Source: Progne subis subis (lineage: Eukaryota > Chordata > Aves > Passeriformes > Hirundinidae). From it: DNA of 64,000 bases. The DNA lies in assembly GCA_022316685.1 (NCBI GenBank), contig JAKJHU010000083.1, forward strand, positions 1,736,001 through 1,800,000, written 5' to 3'. The notes beneath the pieces were generated by a model. It worked only from the letters and a program-made list of their open reading frames with translations. It made no database searches and was not told where the DNA came from. The translations under genes and the position numbers were made by a program. This document shows positions 38,055 to 50,332 of this stretch, piece after piece. Position 1 is the first letter of the stretch. Each line of letters begins with the position of its first letter.

Positions 38055-40799
38055 TAGAAATGAGATAAAACCAGCATTCCCAATCCTGTCCCAGGCACTA
38101 AAATCAATCACAGCTTTTCTTATGAAACAAAATAATTTAGGCTTCAACACATCACAGCAATTACTTACCTGAAATTTTAAGATTAAAATATTAATAAGTA
38201 TCTGTTGCAAAAACCCAATTATGTAACTTGCAAGCTACTCCATTAAATTAAAATGAGATTTCATTCAAGCTCTAAGACTACTCTTTTCCAATTGAGGATC
38301 TTGTTCTCTCATTCAAAAGTATTTGACCTTAATATTTTTACCACACCAAACAAACAAACACACACACAAAAAAAAACCCTAACTCCAATCTTAAACGCAC
38401 TCTCACTTATCCCAAATTTTAGTGCTCACAAAAAACCTTAGCCACTCAAAATACCTTTGCTCAGGATGCAGAGGGGTATCCTCTGGATCAACAGAAACAC
38501 CCCCAAAAACAAACAAACAAACAAGCAAAACTAAGAAAACAAGAAAAATACCAGTGCCCTTGCATTATTTAAAGCATTAATATAAAAAATAGCATGTTTT
38601 ATCATATAAATGTATAATATTATATATTATTTATTTGCACGCATGGATGTGTGCTGGGTTCTGCAGGACACAAGTGGAATGTTATATATTGTCCTGATTC
38701 CACTAAATCCTGCAGAGGATGCCCCTGCTGTCCAGAAGTACAAATTCAGGTCTCAGAAACAGAGAACTAGCAGTGTAATACCCTACCAAATCAGTCACAA
38801 AGCCCACCCTGTCCCAAGCCACAACCTTCCAACATTGCTGCTCTCCAGCCAGGACAAGGACTGGCAGTGAATGGAAGATGAAACCCTTTTTCCAATGGAT
38901 CAGAGCTCCCATTTTCGAATTCTACACGTACACAAGGCATTTTTCCTTCCAAAAATGAAACCTAGAGAACCCTGAAAATTCCCCACCAAAACTGTTTTTC
39001 AGTGCAATCAACACTAGCTTTTTCTTACTGTGCTTTTGCTGTTTTCACCCTAAAAAGAAGTGGGGAAAAGAAGGGTTTTTTCACGTTTCGGATTAAAAAA
39101 GACATTTATTTGTTGTTAACTTCCAGCTTTCTGACAAACCAATAAAGTCTGCATTTACATTTCCCATCAATTCCCCTCCGCCAGCTCTACCGTGGTTTTC
39201 TCAAGGATCACACAACCATCACTCACTGACTTTAAAAGAAGAGACCATTCTTCAAACTGAATTTTTGCCTTTTAATTTATCAAAAAGTGGCCAAAATGTC
39301 CCTCTGGTGAGCACTGCCCAGGCCACAGGTTGTCCTCAACATTCCATGAGGAATCCCAGGTGCTGCAGGAAATTGCAGTGACCACAACCTGAGCTTTGTC
39401 ATGTTTCATCATTCGCTTGTTTTTTAACCCAGAGGCAGAGAGGAAAGGATCACAGCTACCAAATTTTAACCACAAGAAAAGCCTTGGCTGTGCAGATTTG
39501 TGGGTACATATCAGGGTTTTTTCCCCCCAAGGCTCACATCCGCCACCCCTTCACTTCCTGAAATTCGGTGTTTCCCAAACGTGACAAATATTCCATGACG
39601 TCCCCAAAATTTCCTCAGCCTTTAAATATTTTAAAATACTTTCCATCTTAACATCGCCTTTCATTCACCTACAAGCTCCTCTCTCTCCTTCCAACAATCT
39701 CAACACCTTCCTCAAGCTGTGTTCTCCGACCACCCTAAACAAAGAACTTTTCCCATCAATCCCACCTTATCCACTGCCCCCCATCCTGTCTCACCACAAT
39801 TTCTCAATCAAAGATTAATTCTTCATGACCCAGGCTTTGAAATTTCCCTCTTTCCAGGCTTTAAAATTCCCTGATTCTCTCTAGACCAGCCACAGGACAG
39901 GCCAAGGCACACACAGCACCAAAAGATACTTGGTCATGGGACACTGGAATCCCAAAAATGAAGTGACACATCACACTCTAGAGTACCCCCTCATCTCTCC
40001 CTGTCTCCATCCTTTTCCCCTTGACCTTTTATTTCCTTTCTCTTGAACTACAGGTGCTCTCAGATGCATGAACTCAATGTTTGTTTCTCTAAGCCAGTGA
40101 TATTACACCTCCTTTCCAAAAAGCTGGAAAAAGAAATGTCCTGGGTATAGTGGAAAGGAAGGAAAGGGGAAAAAAGGCATTATTTTGTGACAGGACTAGT
40201 GGCTAAAGAGGAAGAAGTCCTGATGGCCCCAGCAGCTCTCCACTGAGATAAAATTCCCCTATAAACAAATCCCAGATCCCCAAGCAAGAATAAAAAAGCC
40301 AAAAAACCAGCTGTAGGTGGTGCGCTGGGCTAATTACGTAAATCAAATTACTGCCAAAAATTCTGGGCTTGTTGCTTCCAGAAGTTGGAGGAACTGAAGT
40401 GTCATATGAAAATGATTGCTGGGGCTGGGCCAGGATGATTTCAGGAGGAGTCACATCCCTGGTGAGAGATGCTGGTTTGCTGGAAGGGTGACAGAGGAGA
40501 GGCAGAGACACAGGCATGCGCCAACAAGCGTCTCAGCCAGAAATCAAAGCAGGGCAGCACAGCCTCAAAATCAAAAGCTCCCAGTTTATGACCTTAAAAT
40601 TGAGTTTGTGTCAGCCTTGGTGATGGGTCTGGAGCAGGACTGGCTGCCAGGTGTGGGAGCAGCCCTGGTAGGAGCTCCTGCAGATCCAAAATTCACACCC
40701 TGCTGCTGCCAGCACTCCCTGCTGAGCTTCTGTTTGAAGAGAATCGGCAGCAAAAAAGGTTACAAAGCATTTAATTTAATAACTGATGAAAATAGTTTC

Positions 40800-40905
40800 A
40801 CATTTATGTAATTTTATATAAAAATAAATTAATAATTTAATAAAATGAATACATTTTTGTATAATACTTTTTAATTTACTAATAAAATAAATTTAACAAA
40901 AAGCC
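40800..40905. other. Very AT-rich block
   Basis: About 100 bases are close to 90% A+T, with repeated AATAAAT/TTTAAT strings. This could be a matrix-attachment-like or DNA-unwinding segment, or simply low-complexity sequence. Confidence 0.5.
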
Positions 40906-41975
40906 CAAATTCCTGAGCTGGAGTCATTCTACCCTTTACCATCATGTGTCTTAGGAATCAGTTTTCAGGATAAATATTGCAATACATCATTTTTAAAATA
41001 CAGAAATGTTTAAAGACTATTGCTCCTTTTTTCCCTCCAGGTTCTTTATGTTGCAACTCCATAATATTGCAAAGTTTTGCAATGCTGATGCTTTTTTTAA
41101 AGGCCTGTTTCTCCTGTGGGCACCCAAAGATAATTGCACACAATTAATTTTTTTTTTTCAGCTTTTAAATCTAACAGATTAAAAAAAAAAAAAAAAAAAT
41201 CATGTAAATTAGGCCTCAAAGTGAATCCACAAGCTCAGAAATGGGAATTAGTGAAAACTTTTGAACTGAACATTTTTGAAGGCCGAACGTAAAGTGCCAA
41301 AATGTTTGGGTTAGGCAGAACACAACAACTTTTCAAAAGTGTAGATGGATAAAGACTGTCAAAATACATTTTCTCCTTTGGTGTCCCATTCATCAAATGC
41401 ATTCAGCCATGTAGAGATCTTCTGTCTCAGAACAAATTCACCATCTTGAGCTTTCTCTGAAGTCAGATACTTTCAACACCCATAAACAAGATGGAAGAGA
41501 TTATTATATTTTTTATTATATATAAAGAGAAGAATGCACCCAAACCAAAGCCACGTGATCAATATTTTTACTTTTGAAAGGTGATTTTTCTAACATCGAA
41601 TACGGACAGCAGATCAGAAATATCACGTCTAATATTTATTTCTGTTTGCAAGGAGCAGTGCAAACACGAACACGCTCAGTTTGCACCCGAGGCAAGGATC
41701 CACCTCTGTGGCAGCTGGAGAGACACAGGCAGGAAGATGAGATTTCCCTGAAGGCACAGAAGCCAGTCAGATCCTGACTCTGCAAGGACCACGCCTCACT
41801 TTCATCCACTCTCCTAATTACAAATAAAAGCACTCTTGGTCTGGCTGTTCCTTTCAGGCAGAACCTGTCTGACCTGTTCATGCACTGACAGTGTATTTAA
41901 AAAGCCACCAGCCAGGGGAGAAGCTTTATTAAAGGAACCCTGGTGGAATGGAACACCCATGAGCCACAAGAGGTG

Positions 41976-41980
<5 letters not shown>

Positions 41981-42012
<32 letters not shown>
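41981..42012. repeat. Poly(A) 32
   Basis: A32 is followed by an ACCACA-broken A run and then directly by the first copy of the 346-bp duplication. It could be a retroposition tail of something to its left, but no element body was recognised. Confidence 0.85.
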
Positions 42013-42013
<1 letters not shown>

Positions 42014-42027
42014 ACCACAAAAAAAAC

Positions 42028-42373
42028 CTACATTTTTCTACTGCCAGCCTTCCTCCTGTCCCTAATTAATATTTGAGTATGGCAGAGCAGAAACTGGCAT
42101 CAGTGGGGTTGCATTAGGGTCAGTGGAACGGCTCCTAATGCCACTGTGCCCTATTTCTGAGGAGGAAAAAGAAAAATAAATTTAGGATGGAGCTGCCAGA
42201 TGATCAGACAGACACATGCAAATCTGAACAGATGACCAGAGAAAAGAGTCCAGTGGGAACCCATCAGAGTGCAGGCAGGTAACAATATTCAGGTTTGTAT
42301 TACAACATGATGCTGCAGTTAGTCACAGGGGTTGGCCAGGTTGCCTCTGCTCTACCTGTAGATGGATAAATCT
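42028..42373 (+). repeat. 346-bp duplicated block, copy 1
   Basis: From CTACATTTTTCTACTGCC to GATGGATAAATCT, this matches 46430-46774 with only two substitutions and one single-base indel. No open frame of note and no recognised element. Identity ends abruptly at both sides. Confidence 0.95.
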
Positions 42374-42540
42374 TCCAGACTCAGGCTGCAAAGTCCTCTT
42401 TACCTTTGGATAGAAACTCAGATTCTTCCAGTGCCCATAAGGAAGGTTTGATCTCACAAGGAAGTGAAGCATTTATTACCCTCTGCATGAGAGAGAAGTA
42501 GCCAATTCCTGCCCCTCCATCCTGCTCTGCAAGCCCAGCA

Positions 42541-42699
42541 CACCAGAGCAGAAAACTCCAAGGTATTTATCAACTCAAAAAGCTTTTGATTATTTCAAAC
42601 CTGCCCTCATCAGCAAGAATCATTTGTCTCTCACCCCAAACTCAACACACCTGCTGTCCTTCCACAGCCTTTTTCAGGTGGGAATTTGGGCCAGGAAAG
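42541..42699 (+). repeat. Dispersed repeat, copy B
   Basis: Partner of the copy at 36926-37085, 5.6 kb away. It begins 168 bases after the end of the first copy of the 346-bp duplication, so the two repeats may belong to one larger element. Confidence 0.7.
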
Positions 42700-44083
42700 A
42701 CTGTTTGAAATGTTGCTGGTTGAGTTGGACATTCCTGGATTTTTGTGACCCTTCACATATCTCAGGGAGCACAATCTGCTCCTTAACTTCAGCTAAAAGT
42801 CCCCCACAGCCTGACTTTGGTCTCAGGAAAACATCCTCGCACAGTTTCTCTGATCAAATATAAGAACGAGCACTCCATGTCCATGGAACTCACAATAATT
42901 AGGATTAATTACTATTCATGGGAATGAGCCCTGGCAAGGCAGCAGCCTCAGTAAAAAAAATCTGCAGTGCAGATGATCCAGAGATCAAAGTTCATCCTCA
43001 CAGAGTTATCAGCAGCAGGATGCAGCTACAAAGGGAAACTCTCCGTCTGTTCTATCAGATATCCCAACAGATTCTCCCTGTGCACACATCGCTTCCACAG
43101 GGAACACCAAAAGAACACAAACCAGGTGCCCCTTGATTTTCCTGAACAAATAATCCTCCCAGCTCCAAAGCCAGTGAAGTCCTTGATATTTTATCAGGCT
43201 GCAGCAGATTTGCCACAAGTAAGTTCATGTCACTACCAGCATAAAGCAGTGTGTAACAACGCTCATGCATCACCCCTGGCAAAACTCCTGCCTGGATTTT
43301 TATTGTTTTATGGAATTTTATGCCACCAAGAAAATCCATCTCTAGGTGAGCTGTATCTCATATCAACACTCCTCCTTTTTTCCCCCTCTGTGTACATGTG
43401 GAACGTGAATTTTTAAAGTTTAACCCAACCTTCACAGCCTGGCAGTGATGCTGCTCCCACTGCAGTCACCACTCTCAGATAATTCTCATTTACTGATGTG
43501 CACTGACAGAATGATTTTTACACCCCACTTTCTGCTCAGGTCCTCCATATACTGAACAAATACTGAACCCTCAGAGCTCTGTCAGCCTCAGTTGTTGGTA
43601 AAATGTGCTGAAGCTTCTCTCCAGCTAGACGAACTCCAAAGACAACCATCACACCACACAATATTCCAACACCACAGTTCCTGTTGAGCTGATCTGGGCT
43701 GTATTTTATACTCCCAGACAGGCCAACCAGCTCAGCTTAAAGCCTGCTCGATTTAGCTTTCCTTTGCTTGCTGGAAGATTGAATTTGTGTCAGGAATGTC
43801 TGTGCAGTGAAGACAATCCCAAAGAAACCAATTAGCTATGTCAGGATTCAACAGCAGGAGTGACATCCGAGCACTGCCGGAGGTTATCAAACACCCAGCA
43901 GCTCGCAAAGTTTCACAGAAAAAAAGATACTCTTGGAACCCTGGTCTCTGAGAATTCCAGGCTTTCTGTGCTGCCAGGCACTGACCCCCAAGCAAACACT
44001 GCATTGACCTGAGGCCGTGGAGAAGGCTCCCAAAATTGAGTGACAGCACTGGGACTGTGGGTGTGGAGTTTGGATAGAAGTAG

Positions 44084-44457
44084 TGTGATATCACAGGGTG
44101 CAAAACTCAGAGTTTAAGGGTTTAGAACACAGTAAGAGATAGATAAAGCAAGATGGAGGTTTAGTCCTTCTTCTTCACCTTCTCCTTCATGGGTCTGGGT
44201 GGGATTTTGTAACTGGGTAGAAAAGTCCACATTGCGGGCCACGGGTGGTTGGTTATTGAGTTAAAAGCAAAAATAATTTAGGTGTAATTTCTTAATTGGA
44301 CAGTCTATCCTTAAAAGGCCTTGTAGAGAGATAGAGCATTTTTCACCTTGTTAGCCAGAACTCACAACTTGTGAGTCTGTAACACAGATAAGAATTAATA
44401 AACATCTGAGTCTGAACACAAACTCTGTCTCTCAATCATTTAATCCTCGCTCTAACA
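44084..44457 (+). mobile_element. Probable solo LTR of an endogenous retrovirus
   Basis: About 374 bases begin TGTGATATCACAG and end CTCTAACA, giving the TG...CA ends of an LTR. A polyadenylation signal AATAAA lies at 44397-44402, about 55 bases before the end, where the R/U5 part would be. No gag, pol or env sequence adjoins it, so it looks like a solo LTR. The expected 4-6 bp target-site duplication is not evident. I associate this sequence type with songbird ERVs, from memory only. Confidence 0.55.
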
Positions 44458-46429
44458 GAAAAAAATAAAAGAGACCCACAAGATAGTATAAAAAAGAGAT
44501 GCAAGTCAGTTTGCTGTGCTGCATAACGAAGGTTGAAAATAAATCCTGCACCTCTGGATGCCAGGATTGGGCAATGCTGTTCAGGGTAAGCTCAGCACAG
44601 CAGTGATTGCCAACAAACAGGTCCCAGTGCAGGGTGTCAGCAGATGACACAAAAATCCTGATAGAAACATCAAGTTCTCCTCTTCACACACTCACACATC
44701 TCCTCTAATATTCCAGTTATAAAGTTTACTCTCGGTCTGGTCTGACTGATGTGCAGTAAAAGCTCTGCGCATTGGAACTAATTCAAATGGTTTATATTGC
44801 TACAGCGTGTGTTAATCATACCAGTGAACTCCCTGAACTACTGTGTCATGGTAGCTGCCCAAAGTTGGTTTCCTGTATTGGTTTCTGAGTAAAATTGATA
44901 ACACACAGCCTAAACCTGGGAACAAGCTGGGAGGGGATGTACTGATGACACACCAGCATTTGTCATGCTGTTATTTCATCCCTCATATTATTATTTTACC
45001 CCCGACATCGCACAGCACAAACGGTTGTCACTGATATAAATCACAACAGATTCAACACCTCCTTCTCAATACAGGAACAAACCCAAACCCCACAGTCTGA
45101 ACAATTAGGGGCTAAAATATGATCGCAGCAGACTCCAAGAAATGAAGCTGCAGATCTAAAGGAGCTTTTGTCAATTCCTTTCTCCCCAACTTCCAGCTTC
45201 ATTCCTTATAGAATTCCCTGTGCTTCACCACTTTCCTTCTCCTATGGAAGCACCTGGATATTAAACCTCATTAAATATTTATATATCTAAACTCTTAGGA
45301 ATTATGGGCTAAAACAACGACTCACATCATGGCAAAGAAACTGTGCTAAGAATGTTCTAGCACAGGACAGCCTTGTCCTTCCTTCACCCCCATTCTCACC
45401 TCTTCTTTCACTCACTGTTAGAATTCTCCACCTTCACAAGAGCAGCCATCAAACTGCAGAGGTACACTCCAGTGAAAGCTGATGACATCAACCTCTAACT
45501 GAAACAAAAGCATCTTCCAATTTTTTCTTACCATTTCAACAAAATGCAAAATAAATTCTCATTTAAAAAAAAAAAATAACTATCGCTTAAAAGCATTAAG
45601 TATTTTAAATGTTTCATTACATTAATAACAATTTCTGTGCAATCAAAAAAACCTCAGTTACTTGACAAATAACACTATGTGGATTTCCTTAGGGCCATAC
45701 AAAATCAAGGACTCAAATTCCCATGGAACATTTAATTAAATAGCTGGACTGTGGAATTTAATTCCAGCAATAAGTTGCACATTCATTTGCAGCCTCCAAT
45801 CTATTAATCACAGACCACTGCCTTCCTAATGGCAGGTAGAAGGAAAATTAAAAAAAAGCCCTCAGAAAATGCAGAGAGTAAATTGAAAGATACCTTAAAA
45901 AACCAGAATCTTCATTTACAGCTTCTATTTCTGAGGAAACATCAGTTATTCTACAGCAACCGGAGAAATTATTTATCTTCGCTGTGTTTTAACAATCAAA
46001 AGAAGTCACAAGGTAGTATCATTTGCATAAATATTTTCCGCTTACTTCAGTGAACATGCAATTTCAGCCATTTAAAAAGGAAAATTCTGACCCTCTCCAA
46101 CTTAATGAAGAGCAGGAATCCAAAGAGGAAAGGGAAACAAGGAGTTTGTACAAATATATTTGGAATCTGTCCCGACAGAAGGAAAAAACTGTTCCAGCCA
46201 AACCCAGGACAGAATCCAGTCTGAGAAATAAGTAAAGTTCTTCCTTTCTCTTTCTTAAATACTTTAAAAACTCACTCTTTAGTACTTTACACCTGTTAAT
46301 TGAAATGACTGGTGTGCTCCCAGAACCTGCTGTTACCAAAAACTGAAACTGTAAGGGCAGCACAAGGGCACAGGCTGGAACAGAGCAGTGCTGGGCAGGA
46401 GGGAACAGCCAAAAGCAGTGGTAAAAAAT

Positions 46430-46774
46430 CTACATTTTTCTACTGCCAGCCTTCCTCCTGTCCCTAATTAATATCTGAGTATGGCAGAGCAGACACTGGC
46501 ATCAGTGGGGTTGCATTAGGGTCAGTGGAACGGCTCCTAATGCCACTGTGCCCTATTTCTGAGGAGGAAAAAGAAAAATAAATTTAGGATGGAGCTGCCA
46601 GATGATCAGACAGACACATGCAAATCTGAACAGATGACCAGAGAAAAGAGTCCAGTGGGAACCCATCAGAGTGCAGGCAGGTAACAATATTCAGGTTTGT
46701 ATTACAACATGATGCTGCAGTTATCACAGGGGTTGGCCAGGTTGCCTCTGCTCTACCTGTAGATGGATAAATCT
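46430..46774 (+). repeat. 346-bp duplicated block, copy 2
   Basis: Direct-orientation partner of the copy 4.4 kb to the left, lacking one base (GTTATCAC against GTTAGTCAC). No target-site duplication is visible at either edge. Confidence 0.95.
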
Positions 46775-47279
46775 AATCTCAAATATTAAATTTCATCTTT
46801 AAATTGCAAAAATTTTGAAAAATTTAAAAAATCAAAGCCCTTAGAACTCCAGAGACTTGTGTCTTAAGCCATTCAGAAGCCCACCACATCCCAATTGCTC
46901 ACATAACCTCTGTTCTGACAGGGAATTACCATTTTAAATCACGCTCTGCCAGTTGTTGTCCAAGTGGGTATGGTGAGATTTGGTTGGGTAACTACAGAAG
47001 TGAACAAGAAATCCAAGAAACTTCATTCCTGATGTCAACCCACATTCCAGCTCTGAACTCTGCTGGCACGCTCTGGGGAGCAAGGAGCCAGCCTGGACAG
47101 AAAGTTAAAGTGACCTTTAAAGGCAAAACATCTGTTGGGAGTCATGAGAAGCTGAGTCTGAAGGATTCAGGGAGTTGAGCCACTGTTCTTGGAGCAGGAT
47201 CTCACTGAGGCTCCTCAGGAACAGCCAGACAGCTCAGAACTTTCCACTGAGATCTGGAACTATCATTTTAAAAAACGCA

Positions 47280-47310
47280 ATTAAAAAAAATATATATTTT
47301 TTTTTAATTT
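47280..47310. repeat. A-run/TA/T-run low complexity
   Basis: A run, a few TA units and a T run form a near-palindromic AT tract. Confidence 0.7.
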
Positions 47311-49627
47311 TCCAAATTCTTCTTCCTTTCCACAGATGACAACAGTGCAAAACCCATTACCTTCCTTCATACTCAAACACTGACAAACAACATTCTTAAT
47401 GAGCTCTGCACCTATTTTATTCAACATACAAATGAATTATTGATTGATAATTCTGTTAAGGACTGCTATCAGTGTTGATGTATTTAAAGCTAAGTAACTA
47501 TTCAAACATACTTCTAAAATTGGAGTTCATCATTTTGGAATAAAAGAATAATCTGAGTAGGTACAAGTGTAGCATAAAATGATACAATTATGGTTAAGTA
47601 CCAGCATTCTGCAATAAATATATCCTGAAAAAATACAGCCTGGGAAAAAAAAAATCTGAAAAAAATATATATTCTGAAAAAATATATATATCCTGGGGAA
47701 AAAAAAACAAACGTAAAATTCTCCCAAAGACAGATCTTTGCACAGTAAGATCACAGATTTTAACGCTGCTCAACTTGAATTTTCTGAAATTCCAGAGCAC
47801 TGTTGGAAAACCATAATATTGTCTGCTGATGAGGTAAATCTAAGGATATAAACAACTGAAAGCGGTCCTTAATAGACCTCATATTTTGGAGGCGAGTTCA
47901 AATGGGAAATTACGAGTTTTGCATGTTTATAAAATCAAATATTATTCCAAGCCAGGCTAAGCAAGAGGTGCATGAAGATGCAGAAGCTGGGAAGAAGGAC
48001 AGATTGAGCCGTGGATGAACGGGGAACTCTTCTGTCAGGACCCAGATCCATCCTGCTCCTAAAAAAGCAAATAAAGGCAGGAGATTTCCAGTAATGAAGT
48101 TACAGTTGTAACACGCAGACGTATTCACACAAACCAAATAGACAACGTGGGCATGACCCAGAAAATAAAAGTGGTTATTGCTCTTGGCATCCTTCCAGAA
48201 AAATCCCAACTGCTTGTACTGGAGTTGTTCCCTTTGAAAGAAGAAAATGCACAAAGGGATTTTGGGTGTTTATTTGCCCAATTTCTGACCAGCTGTTTGG
48301 AATTTCTCTGCCTTACACAGCAATAAATGTGTATCTAAAGAAAATTTACTCCAGTGCTATGAAATTATCACCACCCAGCACAATACTGGTTGTAGAGGAT
48401 GCACAAAAATACTTCAAAGTGTTTTGGGCCACCTTTCAATGAACATCTCACTAAGCTTAAAGTCAGAACAGAAAGGGGAAAACAAATTAGAGGAGAGTAA
48501 TAAATCACTCTCCACTTGTCAATTTACTAAATAAAAAGCATTTCTCCTTCTAAGCTTATGGATGACAGAATTTTCTGTAGTGACATTGTTTACAGCTGCC
48601 CTGCAGATTTGCAGCCAGAATTCTGCTTTCATGGGGAATTGAATTTTGAGTCAGCAGCAAAAGAGGGAAAATGAATTAAAATAAAGTAATTGTGGTGTTC
48701 GCTTCTTGAAGGAAAAAATAAGCTTCTCTTCAGGCTGAAGTAAAGCACTGCTGCTTTTTTTCCTTCTTCTTGAACAACAGAACAAAAAGCAGAAGTTGGT
48801 AAAGCAGCGTGTTAATTGACTGTATCCTCTCCTTGTTTCACAAGCCATTCCATCAGGACACTCACCTTGCATTGGAAAATCCATGTTCAGATCCCTCTTC
48901 CTCCGGGTCAGAATTTGAATGGCATACCATAAATAAAGTCTGAGTTCCCAGCCAGGGCAAAAAGAAAACCCCGAACAGATGCTCATTAACTAAGAACTTG
49001 CAATGTTGCTTTTTACAGCAGAACTGTAAAATTTCTATGATCATTCCACTAAAGACTGAGTGAGTGAACAAGGAGTGAAGGCTGCATAGGACCACCTCAA
49101 TTTTAACTTTTTAACTTTTAATTTAAAGGCAATTTTAACTGCTGCTAGAAGAGTTGGGTTTATAATGTTGATCCTGGTTTAATACACAGAGTTAGAGGCA
49201 ACAAGGAAGTTGCTAAATGCTCTAATCCAGCACTTGATCAAGTGCTGAAATAAGCACCTACAGAAACGAGTACATAAAAAAAAGGTAGAGAAAGTGGTAA
49301 ATATGTCAAATCCCAAAGTCCTGGTGAAATATTTGAACTCCTTTCCTCTCAGCAGTTCTTCCCATGTGTGGCACTGCCATTCCCAGGAATGTCCTGGGTG
49401 TTCTCTGTGCTCCTAAAGGACACCCTGCATTGTCCTAGTCAGCCTGCAGTACTTCTAATTAACGAAGAACTTTCTTTTTTTGCTTTCTAACACCAAATTA
49501 AACAAGCCAAATAATACGTGCCGCGGGAAGAACGGCCAGATTTCCATGCTGGTTTCCATCCCCACAGACGAAACCTAACCAGGGAATCATTTCCCTGCAC
49601 TGGTGGGGAAATTGAGGCTGTAACAAA

Positions 49628-49805
49628 CACGAATTCTGGTCAAACAGACAAATCCCAAGGCCAGCGTTAGAGAAATGGCAATCCTTTAAGGAGCATGTGC
49701 ACTGGCAAGTTCCGTCCACGAATTCTGGTCAAACAGACAAATCCCAAGGCCAGCGTTTGAGAAATGACAATCCTTTAAGGAGCATGTGCACTGACAAGTT
49801 CCATC
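49628..49805 (+). repeat. 89-bp tandem duplication
   Basis: Two head-to-tail copies of an 89-base unit beginning CACGAATTCTGGTCAAAC, with about four differences between them. It lies in unique intron and inflates overlapping open frames. Confidence 0.95.
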
Positions 49806-50292
49806 TGAGATGTGCCAGCCTGCTATTCAGCCAGCTGCAATTTTCGGGGTTCTGCTCCGTATCCGATGACAAATTCCATCCCGGCAAGGAGATTCCTCCC
49901 CCTCCACTTGCCAGACAGCATTTAGGGAGATAAAGTTTCAGCAAACGCCCGTGTATTTTATCCCAAATTAACGGAGAAGGGAAGAAAAGCCGCAGCTGTG
50001 TGGCGGCCACTGCCCAAGGAGCTCTGGGCAGGAACATCTGGGCTGCCTGAAGGATGCTGTGATGTGTTTACAAACTGCAGGCAGCTGAACTTTTTTTTTT
50101 TTTTTAAATCATTCCAAAGGAAGACGCAGGCCCTTTGTTCCTGCGGGAATTTCCATCCCTCCATTGGCCCTGCTAATGGGGTTCCCCTGCTCCAGGGGGA
50201 CATCGAGGCTCCAGGCAGACAATCGCCCCATTTTCCAGCCTATTTAACAAGCTGAAAACATCCTTTTGTTTTCTTGCTACAATAAACTCGGA

Positions 50293-50332
50293 GGGGGGGG
50301 GGGGGGGGGGGGGGGGAGGGGGTGTGTGTGTG
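50293..50332. repeat. Poly(G) 24 with GT repeat
   Basis: G24, then AGGGGG and five GT units. The G run could form a quadruplex in DNA and, because the gene is on the other strand, appears as C in the pre-mRNA. Confidence 0.92.

Noticed and set aside
42967..43416. 149-codon plus-strand frame
   Set aside because: No recognisable protein; overlapping minus-strand frames of similar quality.
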